In this document: piece after piece, positions 6,330-9,732 of the stretch
How the letters are laid out: the number at the start of each line of letters is the position of its first letter
Numbering within the stretch: the first letter of the stretch is position 1
Assembly: GCA_900547565.1 (NCBI GenBank)
Contig: URHI01000078.1
Span: 1 to 9,732 of the forward strand
DNA from: an uncultured Eubacteriales bacterium
GTDB taxonomy: Bacteria > Bacillota > Clostridia > Oscillospirales > CAG-272
Length of the DNA stretch: 9,732 nucleotides
Reading direction: 5' to 3'
The notes under the pieces: generated by a model
Told to the model about the DNA's origin: nothing
Seen by the model: only the letters and a program-made list of their open reading frames with translations
Databases searched by the model: none
Program-made: the position numbers and the translations under genes

Positions 6330-7907
6330 TTACTTCCCGGCGCGAACGCCCCAGACGCACAACGGTGTTTTTTGGTCCGGGACCGTCAGACGGCCGTCGG
6401 AGACAAGCTCCTCCATGATATGCGCCATAACGTTTTGCCTGTGATATATTTTTGCGACATCACCGCACTGCGACCGAACGCCCGTCGGAACATGCTCGTA
6501 AAGCACCCCCTGAGCTGTGTCCGATACGCGCATCATGCAATCGCACACCTGCTCACTCGCCCCGGCAAGCAGACCGCACACACGCTCAAAGGCATCGGAA
6601 TCAAACACCGGGAAGTTGGCGCTGAGTCGGTCGCCCTCACACAGCACAAAACGCTCCCGGAGCAGTCGCGTGAGCGTAACGTTGTCCCAGTCGGGCGCGC
6701 CGCCGAGCACCGCGGTGCACATGGCCTCGGCGCCTGCGTCAAAATGCGAATGATCGTACAACTGCGCACGGTCGATTATACGGTAATTTTCAGCCGAGAA
6801 CCACGCCGTCCCGGAACGGTTCCAAACCTCCATACACACACCGCGGAAATGCGAGCGCGAGAGGTCATTGTCGTGCCCGAACAGCCAGCCATGTCCGCCA
6901 AGCGGCAGAGCCTTTGCCGGTCCTATCGGCGCCCGCTCACGAGCAAGGCTGTAACCGTTTACCATGGCAATATTGAGCAGTGCGAAAAGCAGGCGGTTGT
7001 TGTCATAATCATTGCCGTCAAACGTGATCGACCTGATATCGGCCAGCCGCGCGGCAACCTCCCTGTAAACAGAGTCCGCCGCTCCTGCATATATGTCTGC
7101 CGTCAGACGGCCAAGCTCGCGCTCATACTCCTCAGTAATAATGACGATATTTGTCTGATATTTGCCTTTTGCGGAGCTGATAAGCCCGGCAGACTGCAAA
7201 ATCTCCAGCTCGTCCTCAAGATACGGCATGGATACACCAACCTCCACCGACAGCTCCTGTGCTGTCATCGGCGTATAATATGCCGCCAGCATTATGGAGC
7301 CGGGCAGTTTTCTTGTGAAAAGCCCGCCATAGTGGTTGCGGTCACCCCAGAAATTCAACCGGAAAGTGCCGGGATTATAACTCTTTTCTCCGAGCGTTCT
7401 TGTCATACCTATTCCCTCCTTAAGCAATTTGCGTGTTTTGAAAAGATGATATTTCACCATGTCCACGCTGATGTTTTGTTGACTTGCAATTTCGGAACAG
7501 CTCATGCCTCCGACATAATAGGCGACGCACACCTCGCGGTGCACACGTGTAAGCAATGACAGCTCTCGGCGGAGCAGATAAAGCTGCTCCTGCTGCTGTT
7601 CGCGCTCGATGTATTCCTGCTCGGGCGACAAACCGTGCTCAACGGCATCGGGCACTTGCGATAATGTGTCGCTGGCCTTGCCGTGCCCGCGCCGTATGAA
7701 CCGCCGGAAGGTGTTGTCGGCAACACGCCACACGTACCCCCAGAAGGCGGCATCGTCTTTGATCTTTCCGGCTGAGATCATGATTTCATATATTATCTCT
7801 CCGGTCAGATCATCTACCCGATCTTTGTCGTACAGCCGCGCAAATGCAAATCCGTATATCGCGGTCAGATTTTGTGAGAGCAGCTCACCGGCGCGCATGT
7901 CGGTCAT
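6330..7907 (-). CDS. Sigma-70-family (ECF-like) factor fused to a winged-helix and large C-terminal domain
   Basis: A 525-residue protein, far longer than a normal ECF sigma factor (about 160-220). Residues 1-80 look like region 2 (DDLTGEIIYEIMISAGKI, AAFWGYVWRVADNTFRRFIRR), for -10 recognition and core RNA polymerase binding. Residues 110-165 look like region 4 with a helix-turn-helix (MSCSEIASQQNISVDMVKYH). Residues about 200-258 form a winged-helix-like segment (TAQELSVEVGVSMPYLEDEL, then LQSAGLI). The remaining ~265 residues are soluble and unassigned, with a striking HGWLFGHDNDLSRSHF stretch and several cysteines; this part may sense a ligand or restrain the sigma module (inference). The start is supported by a GGGGG ribosome binding site 7 bases upstream. 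No anti-sigma gene adjoins it. It is transcribed from a strong promoter at 7997-8025, divergent from the PAP2 operon and convergent with the sugar operon. Confidence 0.8.
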   Translation of the reverse strand: MTDMRAGELLSQNLTAIYGFAFARLYDKDRVDDLTGEIIYEIMISAGKIKDDAAFWGYVWRVADNTFRRFIRRGHGKASDTLSQVPDAVEHGLSPEQEYIEREQQQEQLYLLRRELSLLTRVHREVCVAYYVGGMSCSEIASQQNISVDMVKYHLFKTRKLLKEGIGMTRTLGEKSYNPGTFRLNFWGDRNHYGGLFTRKLPGSIMLAAYYTPMTAQELSVEVGVSMPYLEDELEILQSAGLISSAKGKYQTNIVIITEEYERELGRLTADIYAGAADSVYREVAARLADIRSITFDGNDYDNNRLLFALLNIAMVNGYSLARERAPIGPAKALPLGGHGWLFGHDNDLSRSHFRGVCMEVWNRSGTAWFSAENYRIIDRAQLYDHSHFDAGAEAMCTAVLGGAPDWDNVTLTRLLRERFVLCEGDRLSANFPVFDSDAFERVCGLLAGASEQVCDCMMRVSDTAQGVLYEHVPTGVRSQCGDVAKIYHRQNVMAHIMEELVSDGRLTVPDQKTPLCVWGVRAGK

Positions 7908-7925
7908 AATTGTTCCCCCTTGATT

Positions 7926-7939
7926 TTGATAGCTATCAA
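7926..7939. repeat. Perfect 14-bp palindrome in the sigma-gene leader
   Basis: TTGATAGCTATCAA is a perfect palindrome. It lies 18 bases upstream of the sigma-gene ATG and about 50-65 bases downstream of the predicted transcription start. The position suits a repressor roadblock or autoregulatory site. Function is not proven. Confidence 0.5.
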
Positions 7940-7996
7940 CTATATAGTGTCGGGAAAGGTATATCGGTTAATCGTTCAGAAAAAAATCACGACACG

Positions 7997-8025
7997 ATTT
8001 TATCATATCCGAAGTAATGTGTCAA
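7997..8025 (-). promoter_or_regulatory. Sigma-A type promoter of the sigma-factor gene
   Basis: On the minus strand a consensus -35 TTGACA (8025-8020) and a -10 TAAAAT (8002-7997, 5 of 6 matches) are separated by exactly 17 bases. Transcription should start near 7990, giving a leader of about 80 bases. The housekeeping-type promoter suggests that synthesis of this factor does not depend only on itself. Confidence 0.8.
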
Positions 8026-8046
8026 CGTCTGCGGCGCCTGCAACAA

Positions 8047-8062
8047 ATTAATAAATATTAAT
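8047..8062. repeat. A/T dyad between the two divergent promoters
   Basis: ATTAATA-AA-TATTAAT is a 7-bp inverted repeat around a 2-base centre. It lies upstream of both -35 elements (8020-8025 minus, 8074-8079 plus). It could be a shared operator or activator site, or a bent A/T-rich spacer. In sequence this A/T-rich, such dyads also arise by chance. Confidence 0.35.
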
Positions 8063-8073
8063 AATTATAACGG

Positions 8074-8102
8074 TTGCTTTTTATCATTACATGATGTATA
8101 AT
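8074..8102 (+). promoter_or_regulatory. Sigma-A type promoter of the PAP2/YwaF operon
   Basis: A -35 TTGCTT (8074-8079) and a consensus -10 TATAAT (8097-8102) are separated by 17 bases, with transcription expected to start near 8109. The two in-frame ATG codons at 8091 and 8094 lie within the spacer, upstream of the predicted start site, so they are unlikely to initiate the PAP2 protein. Confidence 0.72.
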
Positions 8103-8135
8103 ATATCCAATCTGACGGCAAGTGGAGGGGAGATA

Positions 8136-8777
8136 TTGCTTGATATATTGCGGAAATACAAGCGAGTATTGTTTTTTCTGATGTTTTTACCGATCTGTTT
8201 GCTGTATTTTCTGATATCCTATATTGATTTTGAACGCACGATGATACACTGCGCACTCGACGATATAATTCCGTTTGTCCCCGCCTTTATAGTTCCGTAT
8301 GTGCTGTGGTACGCATATGTTCCGCTCATGCTTATACTGACCTGCTTTGCCGCGCCGGAATACTTCGTGCGCCAGTGCGCCGCATTTTTTGGCGGGGCAT
8401 TGTTTTGTCTGCTGACATTCATAGTGTTTCCAACAGCCATCGACTTCCGGCCGCAAATCACGGGAGGCGATGTTTTCGAGTGGATGTGCGGGGTAACATT
8501 CGCAAACGACAGGCCGGTCAATGTTTTTCCGAGCCTGCATTGCTATGAGGCACTGGCAGTGCATCTGACCACCTTCTCCGTGCCTGGACTGCACCGTAAG
8601 ACCGCATTGCGCTCTGCAAGTGCGGTACTGGCGGCGATCATCTGCGCCTCAACCGTTTTTGTCAAGCAACATTCTGTTATTGACGTTTTTGCCGGGTGTA
8701 CTGTGGCCGTTCTTGCCGCACTTCCCGTACTGATTTTAAACAGGAGGTCACGTAAAAATGATAATCAGGCCGTTTAA
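8136..8777 (+). CDS. PAP2-family membrane phosphatase/phosphotransferase (TTG start)
   Basis: About 213 residues with several hydrophobic membrane spans. The PAP2 signature is in the C-terminal half: RP (residues 105-106), PSLH (132-135), and STVFVKQHSVID (172-183) holding the catalytic-type His179 and Asp183. The arginine usual in the SRxxxxxHxxxD motif is threonine here, a pattern I associate with the AUR1/PAP2_3-like subgroup, so it may be a lipid phosphotransferase rather than a simple phosphatidate phosphatase. The likely substrate is a lipid or prenyl phosphate at the outer face of the membrane. The TTG at 8136 is chosen because GGAGG (8124-8128) sits 7 bases upstream and the ATGs at 8091/8094 fall inside the promoter; the first residues then read MLDILRKYKR, a basic start before the first span. 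It overlaps the next gene by 20 bases, so the two are translated as a pair. Confidence 0.82.
   Translation: MLDILRKYKRVLFFLMFLPICLLYFLISYIDFERTMIHCALDDIIPFVPAFIVPYVLWYAYVPLMLILTCFAAPEYFVRQCAAFFGGALFCLLTFIVFPTAIDFRPQITGGDVFEWMCGVTFANDRPVNVFPSLHCYEALAVHLTTFSVPGLHRKTALRSASAVLAAIICASTVFVKQHSVIDVFAGCTVAVLAALPVLILNRRSRKNDNQAV
8742..8748 (+). promoter_or_regulatory. Ribosome binding site inside the PAP2 gene for the downstream gene
   Basis: AGGAGGT lies 9 bases before the ATG at 8758 and within the PAP2 coding sequence. It fixes the start of the YwaF-like gene despite the 20-base overlap. Confidence 0.85.
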
Positions 8778-9528
8778 TGCCGTTTTTTCAGGCGTGCTAG
8801 TCCTTGCCTTTGCCGCTATAATTCTTATGTGGATGATGCTTCGTCAGAAAAGCGAAAAGATGCGGACTATGACAATAGTTATTATTTGTTGCTTCAACAT
8901 AATAGCATTTTTTATATACAAATTTGCACTGTCTCACGACACCGAGTTTCTGAACATAAATCACCTGAAACATTTCAACTGGTTCAATGAACTGCCGCTT
9001 CAGCTGTGCAATATCAACATGTTCCTCATACCGATAGGCTTGCTTACCAAAAAGCGCTTTATACTCGGATTTTCATTCTTCGTTGCGCCACTTGGTGCTG
9101 TTATGGCACTGCTGTTTCCCGAACCGGCATTTAGCGGCTACTCCCTGCTTCTTCCGCGTATGTTGGGCTTTTACGGCACGCACATTCTGATCTTCATCTG
9201 CGGCGTAAGCCTAGCAACGCTCAGGCTTTATCGGCCGCGGTTATCTGACTTTCCCGGAATTATTATTAATGTTGTATCGCTTACGGTAACAATTCACTGT
9301 GTCAATTTGATCTTGCGTGCAACAGTCTGCCCGCATGCCAATTACTTTTTCACGTTCCCTGTGAATATCAACATACTTAATTTATTTTGGAGCTGGATAC
9401 CAATACCGCTACTGTATCTGCTGCCGGGCATGGTGATACTATTGGCCTATATGGTAATTGTTTTGCTGGTGTTTGCTATACCGGACGAGATCAGAAGTAT
9501 AAAATCAAAGCATATACCGGCGCAGTAA
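8758..9528 (+). CDS. YwaF/TMEM164-like integral membrane protein (TIGR02206-type)
   Basis: A 256-residue polytopic membrane protein with about six or seven hydrophobic spans. It resembles the bacterial YwaF/TIGR02206 family, related to animal TMEM164. The key match is LPLQLCNINMFL (residues 79-90, Cys84), the family's LPL-x-LC signature. It is followed by a glycine-rich span, the MLGFYGTHILIF segment with His142, and NYFFTFPVNINILNLFWSW (195-213), where the family has NYM..R.P and a tryptophan-rich segment. TMEM164 is described as a fatty-acyl transferase acting on phospholipids through a conserved cysteine; Cys84 and His142 are the candidates here (inference). The upstream PAP2 gene overlaps it by 20 bases, which suggests that the two act together on a membrane lipid. 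Arginines and lysines cluster after the first span and at the C-terminus, consistent with cytoplasmic loops. Confidence 0.78.
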   Translation: MIIRPFNAVFSGVLVLAFAAIILMWMMLRQKSEKMRTMTIVIICCFNIIAFFIYKFALSHDTEFLNINHLKHFNWFNELPLQLCNINMFLIPIGLLTKKRFILGFSFFVAPLGAVMALLFPEPAFSGYSLLLPRMLGFYGTHILIFICGVSLATLRLYRPRLSDFPGIIINVVSLTVTIHCVNLILRATVCPHANYFFTFPVNINILNLFWSWIPIPLLYLLPGMVILLAYMVIVLLVFAIPDEIRSIKSKHIPAQ

Positions 9529-9587
9529 TATAAGTAATACAATAAGATAATCGCAAAAGCGTGCCGAAGAAACGGTCGTACAGACAG

Positions 9588-9631
9588 AAAAATCACTTTA
9601 CTGCTGAAAAGGCGGTAAAGTGATTTTTTTT
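9588..9631 (+). terminator. Rho-independent terminator of the PAP2/YwaF operon
   Basis: An 8-bp perfect stem TCACTTTA (9593-9600) / TAAAGTGA (9616-9623) extends inward with G-C and G-T pairs to a GAAAA loop. It is followed by eight T residues (9624-9631) and preceded by an A-run (9588-9592). It lies 60 bases after the YwaF-like stop. The arms match those of the terminator at 696-736. Confidence 0.88.
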
Positions 9632-9732
9632 GGTGATAGTTAGTTGTACTGTGGGGGCTATAGGAGGATTGTCTGTCGAGGATGATAAGAAGGTTACAGA
9701 AATATCGTCTTTCAGGACGATAATAAGATTAC

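Noticed and set aside
6372..7559. A 395-codon open frame on the plus strand opposite the sigma-factor gene
   Set aside because: Its translation has no recognisable motif and a composition typical of antisense frames in GC-rich DNA. The minus-strand frame has clear sigma region 2 and 4 sequence, a ribosome binding site and a promoter.
7947..7995. Inverted GTGTCG / CGACAC arms within the sigma-gene leader, considered as an attenuator or ECF autoregulatory promoter
   Set aside because: Six-base arms 37 bases apart are expected by chance. A GAAC-like -35 and CGAC-like -10 on the minus strand are about 21 bases apart, too far for a usual ECF promoter.
9703..9722. A small hairpin, TATCGTC / GACGATA with a 6-base loop
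   Set aside because: The stem is 7 bp with no T-run after it, and the window ends 10 bases later, so it cannot be called a terminator or regulatory element.
9651..9732. A possible start of a next gene (GTG 9651, TTG 9669 or ATG 9682) near AGGAGG at 9662-9667
   Set aside because: The spacing to AGGAGG is wrong for each candidate (1 base for the TTG, 14 for the ATG), the ATG frame stops after 13 codons, and the window ends too soon to judge the GTG/TTG frame.

Overview
The window looks like chromosomal DNA of an anaerobic Firmicute, probably a Clostridia/Oscillospiraceae-like gut bacterium. This is inferred from protein resemblance only: a ThiI without a rhodanese domain, strong sigma-A type promoters, AGGAGG-type ribosome binding sites, a TTG start, and YwaF/TMEM164-like and clostridial PAP2-like membrane proteins. 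No RNA gene, CRISPR array, insertion sequence or phage gene was seen.

Layout. (1) Positions 1-669 hold the 3' part of thiI (tRNA 4-thiouridine synthase), closed by a strong, probably bidirectional terminator at 696-736. (2) Positions 741-959, minus strand, hold a decayed N-terminal fragment of an L-serine dehydratase gene. It still has its ribosome binding site and the GPSSSHT signature, but it is frameshifted and truncated. (3) Positions 1171-6261 form one complete five-gene operon on the plus strand. It has a near-consensus promoter followed by a 14-bp palindrome, then a FucI/AraA-like sugar isomerase, a DJ-1/PfpI protein, a class I mannose-6-phosphate isomerase with an N-terminal degenerate kinase-like domain, a ROK sugar kinase without the usual zinc motif, and a small cupin. 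(4) Positions 6330-7907, minus strand, encode a 525-residue sigma-70-family (ECF-like) factor fused to a winged-helix and a large unassigned C-terminal region. A long hairpin separates it from the operon. (5) Positions 8136-9528, plus strand, are a two-gene membrane-protein operon, divergent from the sigma gene: a PAP2-type phosphatase/phosphotransferase overlapping a YwaF/TMEM164-like protein. It ends in a terminator whose arms match those of the thiI terminator. The last 100 bases hold no convincing gene.

How the genes may work together (inference). The operon looks like a cytoplasmic route in which an aldose is isomerised, a hexose is phosphorylated by the ROK kinase, and the phosphosugar is interconverted by the phosphomannose-isomerase-like enzyme. 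The DJ-1 protein and the cupin would have accessory roles (carbonyl repair, sugar epimer or anomer handling). It contains no transporter or dedicated regulator, and its sugar cannot be named from sequence. The sigma-factor fusion and the PAP2/YwaF pair share a divergent promoter region with two dyad sequences, so the sigma factor may control the lipid-related pair and itself. The best candidates for something not yet described are the five-gene sugar operon and the sigma-factor/lipid-enzyme divergon.
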